Of a stretch of DNA of 64,000 bases, positions 37,353-48,924 are shown piece after piece; position 1 is the stretch's first letter; each line of letters starts with the position of its first letter. Both the position numbers and the translations under genes were made by a program. Origin of the DNA: Litsea cubeba (lineage: Eukaryota; Streptophyta; Magnoliopsida; Laurales; Lauraceae); the NCBI GenBank assembly GCA_012931725.1, contig CM022945.1, positions 97,422,024-97,486,023 on the forward strand, read 5' to 3'. The notes beneath the pieces are model-generated. The model was not told where the DNA came from. It searched no databases and saw only the letters and a list, made by a program, of their open reading frames with translations.

Positions 37353-39551
37353 CTATCGCCCACCCTCTAATGTTGATAAGAAACGGTTCTCTAAACTATT
37401 CTGCTCACTAGCTTCACCGGTGCAATGTTGTGATGCTCCACCCAATAAGCTCTCAGCCTCCTCTAGATTGTTATTAACCCAAGGATGGTATTGAGACCCT
37501 CTCAACCCTTGGAGCTCCACCATTATTTCCTTCATTGTAGGCCTTTCTTCCCCTTTAACTTTCAAGCATCTCTTGGCAAGCTGAGCAATAGCTGTGAGTT
37601 GTGTTTCATGACCCTCATTTCGTACCTGGTCCTCTAGAACTTGAAGGAGGCGATTCTCTTTCATTGCAGAAATGAAATGCATAGCTAAGTTTCTGTCTTC
37701 TTGAGACCTACTGAGACATACAGGCTTCTCTGCTGTTAGGAGCTCCACAAGAACAACCCCAAAGCTGTACACATCACTCTTAGCTGTTAATTGACCTGTT
37801 TGGAAATACTCAGGGTCCAAATATCCCAAAGTCCCTTGCACCAATGTGGTTATTTGCGTTTGATCAATAGGGACCAATCTCGAAGCTCCGAAATCTGATA
37901 CTTTTGCAGTGAGATTATCATCTAAGAGTATATTAGTAGACTTAACATCTCTGTGAAAGATTGGAATTGAAGCAGCAGAGTGCAAATAAGCGAGTGCTTC
38001 TGCAGTTTCTGTAGCAATCCTCAGACGATTTTGCAATGAGATTGATTGTGTGTGACCGGTTTCATGGATGTGGGTATAGAGGGTCCCATTGGAGATAAAT
38101 TCATATACGAGTAAAGGGACTTGGTCTTCTAAACAACATCCCAAGAGTTTCACCACATTTCTATGGTTGATCTGGGACAAAATATCAATCTCATTTATGA
38201 ATTGCTCAATTTGACTTGCATCCACTATTTTAGATTTCTTAATGGCAACTGTTCTGTTATCTGGCAAAGTTCCTTTATATACTACACCATAACCTCCCTG
38301 GCCAACTATCCTACTAACGCTGTAGTTCTCCGTAGCTCTTTCAAGCTCTTTTGCAGTAAAGATCTTGAATGATTCAGTTCTGCGAGAAGAGATTTTTTGT
38401 TGCAGCAAAAAACCACCATTTTGTTGAAAGAGCTTCTCCTTTAGTTTAATCATCTCTCTTTTTCTACATGCCCAATATGTCCAAGCAGTACCAATGAATA
38501 GAAACATGAGGCTTAAACCAATTCCTGCATAAAGATTTATAATTGTTCAAATTTATAGATACTTTAAGATGGACTATACAAATTCTCATTCGAGCCTGTT
38601 TGTTTGGATATAGGGTGCAAATGGATATTCAATTATTTGAGTATATGAAGTCTTCAGTTATAAATAAAGCAGGTATGAGCCTATTTTTTTATCCAAGAAA
38701 TTCGAATCCAGATCCAAACTTTTCCAATCCTATATGCTTGGATTCAGAAGCTTGTATGTTGCGAACCAAGGATCCATTTTCAAAATGATTACATCCACAT
38801 ATTAAAAATATATATAGATTTTAAGTGTCCACATAGCTTGAGTTATTGATATTAGAAGATCTACATACCTTTAGTCATATACCATTTCAAAGCCCCACTT
38901 GTTAATTTTAAAATTTTATTTTGGAGCTTTGTTCTCCAATGATAGTAATGCATTCCACATCATATTCTGGTTCAATATCTGGTTTTAGATCCCCTTTTTT
39001 AGTTAAAGTTGGATCCAAGATACAAAACATAGGCTTCACATTAGATCCGGATTTGAATCTAGATCTAATATGTGAAAATGATCTTGGTCTAGATCCACTA
39101 TGGTTCCGCCCTGGCCCCAACCTATTGCATCCCCAAGTACTGAGCTCCTAGAAGTTTAAAGAAATGTCTTCCTAATGGTAAAGATCCACATATGACCAAC
39201 AAATGATTGCTAGCCGTCTCCCTAATAAAGTAATAATAGAAAAGTCAAGATCACATCTATATCTCCATCTTATATCCTTAGCTTCTCTCCTTTTAGTATT
39301 CTTTAGTTGGAACCATTTTACTAGAAATTCTTAAGAATTCAATAGAAAGCAAACGGACCTACAAGGCATGTTTGCGTGGCATTCTTATCCTCCTCAAGAA
39401 ATGCCTTTTTATGCATATTTGCAGAAAATTAAACTACTTTTGACATTTTTGTTCGAAAAAACTTTCCCCGCACCAAATGAAAGAAGAGGGAGTCCTTGGA
39501 AAAGTGCACCACTTTTCCTTTCCTCATTATGCAAAGTACCCTTGTTGTGGC

Positions 39552-39585
<34 letters not shown>

Positions 39586-42500
39586 TATATGATTCTAACC
39601 ATCAATTGATAGGATTGATAACCATCAATTGATAGGATAATCAATCGATTGGTAACCCATTAGTAGCAAATTTAATGGTCAACCCCTCCTTGTATGATAA
39701 TGGAGCTCCTTAGTCTAAACTATCCTTTCAAACTCTATACCTAAGTAGCCTTTGCTAGGCTCCTAGCCAAAAAGAGGAAGAAGAAGGAAGAAAGTAATCA
39801 CTTGCTCCAAACATGATCAATCCAGTGGTTAATATCACACCCGTTAAAGTTATAAAGACTATTTGAACAATTTGGGTTAACAAATGTTGGGGCCTTATCA
39901 TGCATTTGTGCTTCATCTTCCAAAATAGTTCACCCTCAAAAATCTCAGACATTCAATGGATTTACCTCTTAGATGGACCTGATTTGTGTTTTTTCTCCAA
40001 TGAGCTGGACTCATTTCTCTCCTGATAATAAAAAGGGCCTATTTGTTTGGATGATATCTAAGGGCTATTTGTTTGGATGATATCTGAGAATTCTTGCATG
40101 GGAGATTTATGAGACTCGACAATGTTGTCTCCAAAATTGGATTCTTACATGTTTAAGGACCCCTAAGCATTTTGAAAATTGAAATTTGAAGAAATTGAAA
40201 ATCTTGAAAATCCGAAAAAGCCAATACAAAAGGCTGAACTTTTGGAAGCTCCCGAGCCAAACTGGAAATTTCAAACGTTGAGGGGTTCGATTTACTATCA
40301 AAATTTCCCAATAGAAAAAATTCTTGCAAACGCCTGCTAAATGTGCTAGCCACGGCCTTTTCTAGTCTCAGAGATTAATGGTAGGCCTAAGCTGGCTCAG
40401 TGAAGTTAACGAGAAAGGACAGGGCTTGTTCTTTGAAAGGATTTCTAACTAGAATTTGTGGTTTTGGGAATTTAGAGACATGATTGGACGGACGGCTGTC
40501 CCCTTGGCAATTGAAAATGCCATGTTATGGTTGTTCCCTTGGCAATTAAAAATGTCATATTTCATTGCTACAATCTCAAATTCCAACCACCTGAAAAATC
40601 TAATTTAAAAGCATCTAAATTTTGAGATTTTTAACCTCTTTTATTTGCAAATCCTCCACCCAAAAGAAAAATTTAGCAATTCCACCCATGGGACAACTTT
40701 GTAGCAAATTTACAAATTCCTCCTACATGAATTTTTTGAATTCTTTCAAAGAAACAAGCCTTATGATTGAGGAGCTACGTTACGCTTAATTTGCTAAGAT
40801 GGATATAAGCTTGAATATTAGGCCTAAAATTAAGTGGGTTGGCTAGCCAACCTTTCTCATGAATTAATAGGCTTCTTTTTCTTGTAAATATTGAGGGTGT
40901 TACCTGAGAAGACCTTGAGTACCGGAAATTCTTTAGAATCCTTAGTGCAACCATTTCCACCTTTATAAGGATCGCCATGCGTACCCTTCGGGCAGGTGCA
41001 AATGTAACTTCCTACGGTGTTGGTGCAATTTCCTTTGCAAGGATAGTTACTTTGATCTTGACACTCATCAATATCTGCATAGCCAACCATAGACAATAGG
41101 ATCGAGTACATCATTATCCAACACCTCATAAAAAGATTAATTCAGTATTGAAAATTTTGCATTTTCAATTGAAATCGGGCTTTGCTAACACATTAAGAAT
41201 TTATTTGTGCAAAGTTAGGATTATGCTCTTTTACTAAAAAGAGAAAAAAAAAAAAGGGAAAGAGGGGGGCGGGGGGATATATCTAGGGATACAAATGGGT
41301 ATTTAATTTTTCGATTATCCAGAGGTTCTGACCTGTAAAAAATCGGGTATGAAACTTGTTTCAAGTTCTGATTCATAAATGGGTCCAAGTCAATAACCCA
41401 ATTTAGATTCCAATTTAATAAACGGGTACAGTTCTGGGTCCATATGGGTTCCGACCCGTGAATCTGGGACCCAACATTTGTTACAAAGTGTAGCTCAAAA
41501 TAATTATTTGTCGGACGTTTTTATGTTTAATCTTTGAGGTAGTAAACTTGATACACTATTATAAGTTGAATGATATCCTTATTTTAAGGAAAAAAATATT
41601 TTAAAAAAAAGTTAAACATATTTTTGAGCTAAGATTCCGGCCCTCTAATTGGACCGAATTTTAGAACCGAATCTAGGTCGTAACCCCCTATTGAAATCGG
41701 GTCTAGAACCAATAAAATAAGTTTTAAGTTAGAGTCGGATCCGGAAGTCAAGCTGTTATTTAGTAAAGGGCCTGGGTCAAGGTCCGGTATGGCTCTGACC
41801 CGAACCGTCACGTTTGCAATCCTAATTTATCAGTAAATCATTATACCTTGGCATTCTCCTTTGACATAAGGGTTCCCTTGATAACCAGAAGAGCAATTGC
41901 AGGTATACCCCAGACCATTACTAGAAGCATAGCAGTCACTCTTCTCACTGAGACAGGCATACGTCGCCTTGTTCGCTTGAGCTTCTTTGCACGTCTCATT
42001 CCCCGCCACCCAATCAACCACCACAGGCACGCTTTTGCTTCTATTCCAGAAATTCATTCCCTCGAGATCGGACAAGGAGAAGTTGAACCGATCCTGGTCG
42101 ACGAGGAAGGAGAAGCTACATGGATTGAACTTCAACACTTTGCTGTGGTTGCTGAAGCTCCCGAGGTTGATATTGATCTTCTTGATGCCTGCAGGGATAG
42201 GAGACTGGCAGCAGCCGATGCCAGTGCAGGAGCCGTTGATGACACTGGCCTTGTCCTCGCAGTAGGAGATGCAGCCGCTGGTGAAATTGCGGCCCCAGGA
42301 GCCTGTGAGTAAGGCCGTGGTGTCGCATCCAATGGCTGTCAATTTGTTGCGGGTGCTAGAGAATGTGAAGGGGACCTCATCGTCGAGGTTGATATAGTAG
42401 CTTTCATAGTTGTACTTGTAGTCCTTTGGGGGGTAACAGTCCCAACCTATCCAAGATCTGATGGTCATCTGTCCGAGGAGAGAGATGTTTAGGACTTCAA

Positions 42501-42704
42501 TTTCGCCCCAGAAGGGCTTTGGGGGCGTCAGAGTATTGTTGCATGTGACATTGAACCAGCTGTTTCGGAAGCAGCTGGGGTGGCCCATGCCAAATGGGTA
42601 GGGAATCTTAACATCTCCACACTGAGTTTGGCACTCGGCCTTCATCACATCTGCTGCTGCTGCTATTGATACACAACACAAGATCTGAAGCAACAAGTGC
42701 AAAA

Positions 42705-42708
<4 letters not shown>
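37353..42708 (-). CDS. Wall-associated kinase-like receptor, intact, three exons
   Basis: The exons are 42708-41847 (phase 1), 41074-40904 (phase 1) and 38524-37353. All have GT/AG borders (GTATAA, GTAACA; TATGCAG, TATGCAG) and join to 734 codons. The ATG at 42708 begins a signal peptide (about residues 1-20, MVLHLLLQILCCVSIAAAAD). Then come a cysteine-rich GUB_WAK pectin-binding domain (CGDVKIPYPFGMGHPSCF), many NxS/T sites, a first EGF-like repeat at the end of exon 1 (YTCNCSSGYQGNPY) and a calcium-binding EGF repeat in exon 2 (DIDECQDQSNYPCKGNC). Exon 3 opens with the membrane span (about 345-365, GIGLSLMFLFIGTAWTYW) and continues with an RD kinase: GQGGYGVVYKG, VAIKKSK, HRDVKSTNILLDD, SDFGAS, GTLGYLDPEY. 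WAKs sit in the plasma membrane, bind pectin and signal wall state or damage (family knowledge). Length and exon pattern are typical, and no lesion was found. Confidence 0.92.
38525..40903 (-). other. WAK intron 2, containing the duplication breakpoint and a MITE
   Basis: The stretch from 38525 to 39612 is shared with copy A; the rest is unique. It contains a (GA)n run (39551-39580), the repeated word CCATCAATTGATAG (39599 and 39621), a 30-bp tandem duplication with TATTTGTTTGGATGATATCT (40040-40087), and a MITE at 40422-40762. Confidence 0.75.
40422..40762. mobile_element. MITE family 2 in WAK intron 2
   Basis: Inverted ends: GGGCTTGTTCTTTGAAAGG on the left and CTTTCAAAGAAACAAGCC on the right. 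The 341-bp interior is AT-rich and non-coding. A related but worn stretch is seen at about 25240-25490. The target duplication was not resolved. Confidence 0.65.
41284..41824. mobile_element. Small hAT-like element (541 bp) in WAK intron 1
   Basis: The left end is TAGGGATACAAATGGG and the complement of the right end TAGGATTGCAAACGTG. Flanks ATATATC and ATTTATC agree at 6 of 7 bases. Subterminal words TCCGACCCGTGAA and CTGACCCGAACCG resemble those of the hAT at 9429-12234. Confidence 0.55.

Positions 42709-42741
<33 letters not shown>
42709..42741 (-). repeat. (CT/GA)n in the WAK leader
   Basis: About 16 GA units on the gene strand lie immediately before the ATG. GA-rich leaders are common in plants and can bind BPC/GAGA factors (family knowledge). 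No function is shown here. Confidence 0.8.
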
Positions 42742-42744
<3 letters not shown>

Positions 42745-43012
42745 GTTACTCTCTTCTCTCTTTGTACAATGGAATGAGATGATTCTTGCATGCGTACATT
42801 GCTTTATTGCTATGAAATGTGGACTCATTCTTTTCTTTTCTTTTCTTTTGGTGGGGATTGACTCATTCAACTGTGGGTGAATAGAAAAGCGCGTACGTAG
42901 AACGACCGTTACCTTTGGGCTTTCAGTCAAGAGAGGGACGCAAGTAGACTCGACTAATAAGAGAGGATCGATTGACACGGCAGCCCTGACCTCATTGGCA
43001 ACTCTACTAGTT
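42742..43012 (-). promoter_or_regulatory. Probable WAK promoter region
   Basis: Only about 0.27 kb separates the GA leader from the tail of a LINE. It holds a CTTTT repeat (42834-42848). No clear TATA box was identified. Confidence 0.3.
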
Positions 43013-46000
43013 TTTTTCTTTTTTTTTTATTTCAACGGAATGAAAGATTTCATTTAAAGAATAGAAGGAATAAAGTATGAAAAATAAAAAAAAAAAGAGA
43101 AGAAGGGAATGTGCAGGAGAAATGCATCACCTCCAACCCTATAAACAAAATCACATCCACCCAAAGAAACAACATATCAACCACTTATATAATCACACCT
43201 ATCCAAAGAAGCAACCTATCAACCCCTTGCTTGGTTAATACATCTGCCATGGAGTTAGCCGATCTAACCTCATGACGGAAGGAAACATTGATTCCAATCG
43301 ATAACTCTCTAATTTCATTCAGGTGGAAATGAAACTTCCAAGGATTAGTCCTCCGCTTAAACACTCATGCGATCGCATTAGAGGAATCATTTTCCATAAT
43401 AAGAGTACCGCCATATCTACTAGAAAACAAACGAAGATCTTTAAGAATGGCTAGCACCTCCACTTCATTGGAATGACACACACCCACATACTTGGAAAAC
43501 ATCATTAACACGTCCCCCTTACAATTGCGAAGCACCCCTCTAATCCCAGTCGGACCTGGCTTACTCCTCGAAGCACCATCCACATTAAACTTTAAAACCC
43601 CTAAAGGAGGAGGATACCAAGGGATTTTAGGAGGAGGATACCAAGGGATTGTTCTCCTCTCTTTAAAAGAGCCACGCCCCATGCAAGCTCCCCAACTAGA
43701 AATAATATCGCTAAAGGTAAAATTAGAGAATTCTTTTCTAACCAAAGCCCATTTTGCAATCCTAAAGGTGATTTTGGATATCAAATCTGTTGTTGATGAT
43801 GAGGAACCCCTAAAGATCCTATCATTCATTTCCTTCCAAATTGACCATAAGATAGCAAATGGTATCATGCTTCATAAGATTCGGCCACACCCCACAAAAC
43901 ACCCACCCAACCAAGACTTTGCCACATCCACAATACTCTTCGGGCAGCACCATGAAAAATTGTACTTGCCAATAAAGCTGCTCCAAACCTTGAACGCCAC
44001 CTCACACTGAAGAAAAAGATGATTCACGGACTCCTCCTTACCGCACATCACATAGGTATTTGAAATGCTGTTAGACGTCAATCCTCTTCGTCTTAGATTA
44101 TCAATTGTGGATACTTTTCCTGTAACTGCCAACCAACAAAAAGCCTCGACCCGAGGAGGAGCCAAACCCAACCACACAAGGGAAGAAGTGGCCCTATGTG
44201 AACGAGTTTCCTCCAAGGCCAAGTAGAAAGCTTTAGTGGAGAACTCCCTAGAAGTGGAAGGCTTCTAAATCCAAGAGTCTTTAGAATCCCTGCAAAAAAA
44301 AGATATTAGCAAGAATACTCAACAACTCCTCATACTGAACTCCTTCCAATGGCCGGAGAGTCCTCCTAAAAGACACTCCCCACACTATGCACTCATTCCT
44401 CACCTCAAAGCAATCACCAACAAAAGATTCTTTATTGACCACTAATCTCAAAAGTATATAAACAAGTCACACAAGGATCATATCCCCACCCAGTCATCCA
44501 ACCAGAACCTAACTGCTTGACCATCCCCCCCACCAAAAAACCCGCCTCCCTATACAAAGTTTCCCCCCTTACTTTAGAATCATCCCAAATTGAGGTAAGA
44601 GCCCTCCAAATACCTGATCTATGGTAACTAGGCCCAGGCTTAGGCCACCATCCCCATTTCTCCTCACCATATTTAGTAGCAATCAACCTCCGCCAAAGAG
44701 CCTCATTTTCCTCCCCAAACCTCCACCACCATTTAGCCAACAAAGCCCAATTTTTGTTCTCCAAACTACCAAGACCAAGACCTCCCTTGGATTTAGGCTT
44801 GATCACCTCACTCCATTTCATTAAGTGCAATTTCTTATTCTCCCCGTGGCCCTCCCATAAGAAGTCCCTCCGAATGCGGTCCAACCTCTTAATCACCACC
44901 TTTGGCATTTTGAAGAGAGACATATAGTCAACGGAAGATTGGACATACATGCTTTAATAAGGGTTATTCTCCCTCCTAAAGACAGATAAAGCTTCTTCCA
45001 TGATGCCAATTTTCTCTAAGATTTTTCAATCACTGGATCCCATAAGTTTTAGATCTAGGCTTAGCTCCAATAGGTAACCCAAGATATATGATGGGAAGCT
45101 TCCCAGACTTACAGATAATAATATTTGCCAAAGTCCGAGTGGTCTCCTCTAAGTACCATATTCCCACCAGCATACTATTGGAGATATTAATCTTCAAACC
45201 CGATACGGCCAATTGAAAACAACGAAGGATTCTCCTAAGAGCTAGAATTTCATCCTTCCTTGAAGAACTGAAAAGAATGGTATCGTCTGTGAACTGAAGA
45301 TGCGTGATAACCTCGCCACTCCGGCCCATCTCAAAGCCTCCAATCAACCCCACATCTTTCGCCTTCACCAAAAGTAAACTCAAGGCTTCTTCCACAATTG
45401 TAAATAGGAATGGAGATAGGGGATCCCCATGCCGAATACCTCTTGAAGCTTTGAACAACTTTGATGGAGAGCCATTAACCAAAACAGAAAATGAAGTAGT
45501 AGAAATGCACTCGCGAAACCATCAACGTCAGATCCCTCCAAAGCCAAACTTGAATAACATATAATCTACAAACTCCCACTCCACCTCCACATGATCATAA
45601 GTTTTTTCTAGGTCGATTTTGAACAACACCCTTCTTCCTTAGATTTTTTTTCTGGAGTCCATGAGCTCATTAGCAATCAACACCCTCAAGAATTTGTCTC
45701 CCTACAACAAAGGCCCCCTGAAAGGGACTAATAATTTGAGGAAGGACACTCTTTAGTCTGTTCGCCAAAATCTTAGACAATAGTTTATATGCACAACCAA
45801 CGAGGCTAATAAGTCTATAATCCTTTAACTCCACTGAGTTAGGAACTTTTGGAATAAGTGATAAAAATGTTGCATTCATCTCCCTATTGATTCTTCCCCG
45901 TTGATGAAACTCAGACAATAGAAAACCAAAATCATCTTTAAGAAAATCCCATCCAGCTTTAATGAATGAGGAGTTGAATCTATCTGGACCCGGAGACTTA

Positions 46001-46392
46001 TCCCAATCACACTCCTCCAATGCTCTACGCACCTCGTCCTCCTCAAACTTCATTTCCAGCCAACTCTGGGTATCTGAAGAAATTGAAGGAAATGATAGGC
46101 CGTCAAGCTTTGGCCTTACACTAGCATCACTCTTATAAAGATTTTCATAAAACCGCGCAACCTCTTCCTTGATCTCGTGTGGACTCTTGAAAACCCTCCC
46201 ACCACGACAAATCTTCCCAATATAGTTGACTATGCTCCTCATGCTAGCCATTCGATGAAAGAATCTTGTATTTTTGTCACCTTCTTTGAGCCAGTTAACT
46301 CTTGACTTCTGCATCTACGAGATTTCTTCCAATCGGTTGAACTCCCAAATACTCCGCTTGGCATCTTGTCTAACAGTAATTTCATCTAATAG
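43013..46392 (-). mobile_element. 5'-truncated LINE (L1 type with RNase H), inactive
   Basis: On the minus strand, domains come in the order of plant L1 ORF2. First is reverse transcriptase: WLKEGDKNTRFFHRMASMRS near 46290, LISLVGCAYKLLSKILANRL near 45780, GIRHGDPLSPFLFTI near 45420 and the catalytic block LQFTDDTILF near 45290. Next is the thumb region with KGGLGLGSLENKNWALLAKW (about 44780), a zf-RVT domain (44220-43870, CGKEESVNHLFLQCEVAF), and an RNase H (43600-43280, LKFNVDGASRSKPGPTGIRG). An A-rich tail lies at 43013-43031. The endonuclease and ORF1 are absent, as expected from incomplete reverse transcription. At least three frame breaks and several stops occur, including TGA in the RNase H. 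The target duplication was not resolved. Confidence 0.88.
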
Positions 46393-46650
46393 AGTCAAGT
46401 GAAGTAAAGTTGATTTTAAAAAAAGAATAAAATATAAGTAGGTTATAATGATTTTTTATTTTTAGTTGTTTGTTATGGAATCTTTTTGACTTTTTGTATG
46501 GAAAAGTGGATTTTTTTGTATTTTAGTGGATAAAGGTGGTTGTTTTTTTACTTTTTTGAGAAAAATGGAGAGAGTTTTGAATTAAAGCACTTTTGATGTG
46601 ACATCTTGTCTGAAAATTGAAAGCTTTACTTGACTTTTACTATGCTAGTA
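46393..46650. mobile_element. MITE family 1, copy 3
   Basis: The inverted ends contain AGTCAAGTGAAGTAAAG and CTTTACTTGACTTTTACT. Internal blocks match copies 1 and 2 (GAATAAAATATAAGTAGGTT, TTTTATTTTTAGTTGTTTG). It sits between the LINE and a SINE. Confidence 0.75.
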
Positions 46651-46662
46651 AAGTGCCAAACT

Positions 46663-46840
46663 AACCCCAAGGGGTAGCTCAGTTGGCTTAGGGCCATAAT
46701 TTACGCCTGAAAGTTATAGGTTCGAAACTGCATTACCACATTGGGGCTTAGGGGAGTTTACCCGGCTTCCCTCTGGGCCCGAAGGGATTAGTCCAGCCCA
46801 AAGGGTTGGGAACCCTCCGATGACAAAAAAAAAAAAAAAA
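46663..46840 (+). mobile_element. tRNA-derived SINE, copy 2
   Basis: It begins with GGGGTAGCTCAGTTGG (A box) and has ATAGGTTCGAAACT (B box) about 45 bp on. The body shares GGGGAGTTTACCCGGCTTCC-like and AGTCCAGCCCAAAGGGTTGG blocks with copy 1 and ends in A16. The target duplication is not clear. Confidence 0.8.
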
Positions 46841-47397
46841 TGTCCCATGTTAGCTAAAAAATGTATATAAATATATAATAATAGCGTTATATAGATGCTA
46901 AGCAAGTAGGTCCCTAAACTTTTTTGTCATATATTGGTAACCAGCAACAAAGGCCCTGCCTATAAAAATATATATTGAACACACATAATAAGCTTGAAAA
47001 AGATATTGGGTCACAATTGCATTTTTTAAATACATATTATTAATGCATTAATAATGAATATGTAAATTAGAATAAGCTATAACAGAAAAAAATATTTATT
47101 GAGTTTAGTTTGAAAAAAAAAGGTAGAAAGAGATCACATAATTATTGTTCCAAGTTATGTAAATGATGCTAATATAAACCAATTCAGATGATCATAAAGA
47201 AACTGCATCAATTAATGTCATCCAATTTTTGCAGCATTAGAAGTTGATGCAATATGTTGTGCTTCCAATTCTCTAGATAAAGTCCAGCTCATTTTTTTCA
47301 CAAAATAGGGCGTTGAGATGGGCTAGTGAGGATGCACCATGCCTAAGTGGTAAAACAAACCATATTGCTTTAATATATATATATATATAGAGAGAGG
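46841..47397. other. Spacer
   Basis: AT-rich, ending in a (TA)n run (47373-47389) right beside the outer inverted repeat. No gene was recognised. Confidence 0.5.
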
Positions 47398-47762
47398 AAG
47401 GCTCCCCTGAGCTGCAGCTTGGGGACCATTCAGCTGGGGCATGCGATTCAAGCGTGTGGCAGGGGCAAAATAAAAATGAATTTTTCAGAGCACGCTCATC
47501 CAATTTCTGATTTCCACCTTTCCCCCTTTCGTGATGTAGTTAAACCTAAGCCAAGAGAACTGCTGCAACTCTCTCTCTCTCTCGTCTCTCTCTCGCTGCA
47601 AGCCTCCCTCGCTCGTCTTTGCCTCTCAACTCGCCTACATCTATCCCGACCGTCATGTGTCCCACTGCAGTTGTCCCTAACGACGTCTCTGCCTTTCTCC
47701 ATCTACTATCCGGTGCTCCAATCTCCTCCCAGATCCAGAAAAGGGGCGCCCCCATCTTCGTC
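47398..47762 (+). repeat. Left terminal inverted repeat of the MULE-like element
   Basis: CT-rich arm (TCTCTCTCTCTCTCGTCTCTC near 47570), pairing with 62935-63297. Confidence 0.85.
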
Positions 47763-48155
47763 GTCGGACCATCGCTTTGAGGAGGGGTTCTCGCTGGAGC
47801 GATCACTATCTCATCTCCCTCTCTCCGACAAGATCCAGAAAAGCTCTCTCGCGTGGGCACTCTCCTTCTCGCAGAAACCGTGCATGGCCTCTCTCCCTCG
47901 CGCGACGCCGTCTGCAAAGCTCCCTGACGTGGGTTCTCCTCTGTCCCTCCCCATCTCTCCGCTGCAGCACCCAGCTCTCCCATCTCCGCTCAGATCCATA
48001 AAGGGGGCTTTTCTTCAACAAAAAGGTAAGAAATTGTAGGTTTTTTCTTTTTAATTTTTAGTGAAAATAGCAGGTTATTTAGAGGTACAGTTATCCAGAA
48101 ATAGTTGTCGAAACTAAATCATTTGAAAATGGAGAATGATAAACTGAGTAGAGGT
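47763..48155 (+). other. MULE interior, left part; possible captured leader or exon
   Basis: GC- and CT-rich sequence unlike the AT-rich surroundings, ending in CAACAAAAAGGTAAGAAATT, a plausible splice donor near 48025. The reading frames are arginine- and serine-rich with no known motif. It may be a captured promoter and first exon. Confidence 0.35.
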
Positions 48156-48903
48156 TGTAAGTGCCTAAAAATTACGGACTTTGAATCAGGGATTAGGGCC
48201 CCTGTCTTGAGTGGTTTGGATGAAGATGATCGTGGCTCTGGTTAAACCTGAAGAGGAAGAGAGGAAAATACATCAGAGGACCCTGGCTGTGGGCAGCACA
48301 ACGCTCTCCGATGCTTAAGTCAGTTCAGGGACTGAATAAGGGAGATGGAGAGAAAATTGCAGAGTAAGTCTATGCGTTATGGGTTGCGTACCTTAGAATG
48401 GAGATGGAGATGCTATTTATAGGAGATGGGGATGTGGGTGAGTTCCAAGATGGGCCTGGCCACTCGAGTGTCCCTGTCCACTCAGCCCACAATTCAATAA
48501 ATGCCTGCCTCACCTACCCATGCCTCATTAAATGCCAATCTTATCGGGCCAGGCGGTGGTTTGACTTTTAGGCCAGGTCCCATCGGGCCTGGCCTGGAGC
48601 CATGCTTTGGGGGCGCTGGGGGCGCACGTGCTCTGTATAATGCCGTTTTGTCAGGAATGATGAGTCGCAGGGCACGCCTTAGCACGTGCCTCCATCCTGT
48701 CAACAGTCCCATCAGCGTCTGTCAAATCTGCCGTGCCGAGGTCGGTGTACAATGTCCCGTGCCACCTGACCTCAGGGGTGCTCATCTCGGCGAGTGTCGC
48801 GACCCTTCAGCCGCGGTCCGTCTTGGCCGAGGGGAGGCATGATTAAGCTGTCTTAAGACCAGGACTAGCTCTGATCTCGGCTTAGTGAAATCATCCCCAC
48901 ACA
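48156..48903 (-). repeat. 3' LTR of the gypsy element (748 bp)
   Basis: Partner of 59017-59771. It is preceded by target duplication GAGGT and bordered inside by the polypurine tract. It contains the same TATA word on the minus strand (CCTATAAATAG, 48413-48423). Confidence 0.95.
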
Positions 48904-48924
48904 ATTGCCCCCCAGCTTTTGAGC
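48904..48924 (-). other. Polypurine tract
   Basis: On the minus strand AAAAGCTGGGGGGCAAT touches the 3' LTR. Purine-rich tracts at this place prime plus-strand DNA synthesis in LTR elements. Confidence 0.75.

Larger units (their letters stand above)
28377..39612. repeat. Segmental duplication, copy B
   Basis: This is the second copy of the block at 1-17005. It contains its own insertion, a hAT element at 28669-29712 that is absent from A. It also shows small differences: a 34-bp stretch near 28467 that A lacks, the loss of about 44 bp near 29936, and an extra 9 bp in the DUF3444 coiled coil. B continues beyond 39612 into the remaining WAK exons, whereas A runs into retrotransposon sequence. 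B therefore probably preserves the original arrangement at the right-hand end (inference). Confidence 0.95.

Noticed and set aside
41848..42332. Plus-strand and alternative-frame proteins of 66-154 residues
   Set aside because: They are shadows of WAK exon 1 on the minus strand.
46676..46725. tRNA gene
   Set aside because: A and B boxes are present, but the cloverleaf does not close and an oligo(A)-tailed body follows. It is a SINE head.
47496..48021. Arginine-rich proteins in the left MULE arm
   Set aside because: They come from CT-rich repeat sequence read on both strands and have no known domain.
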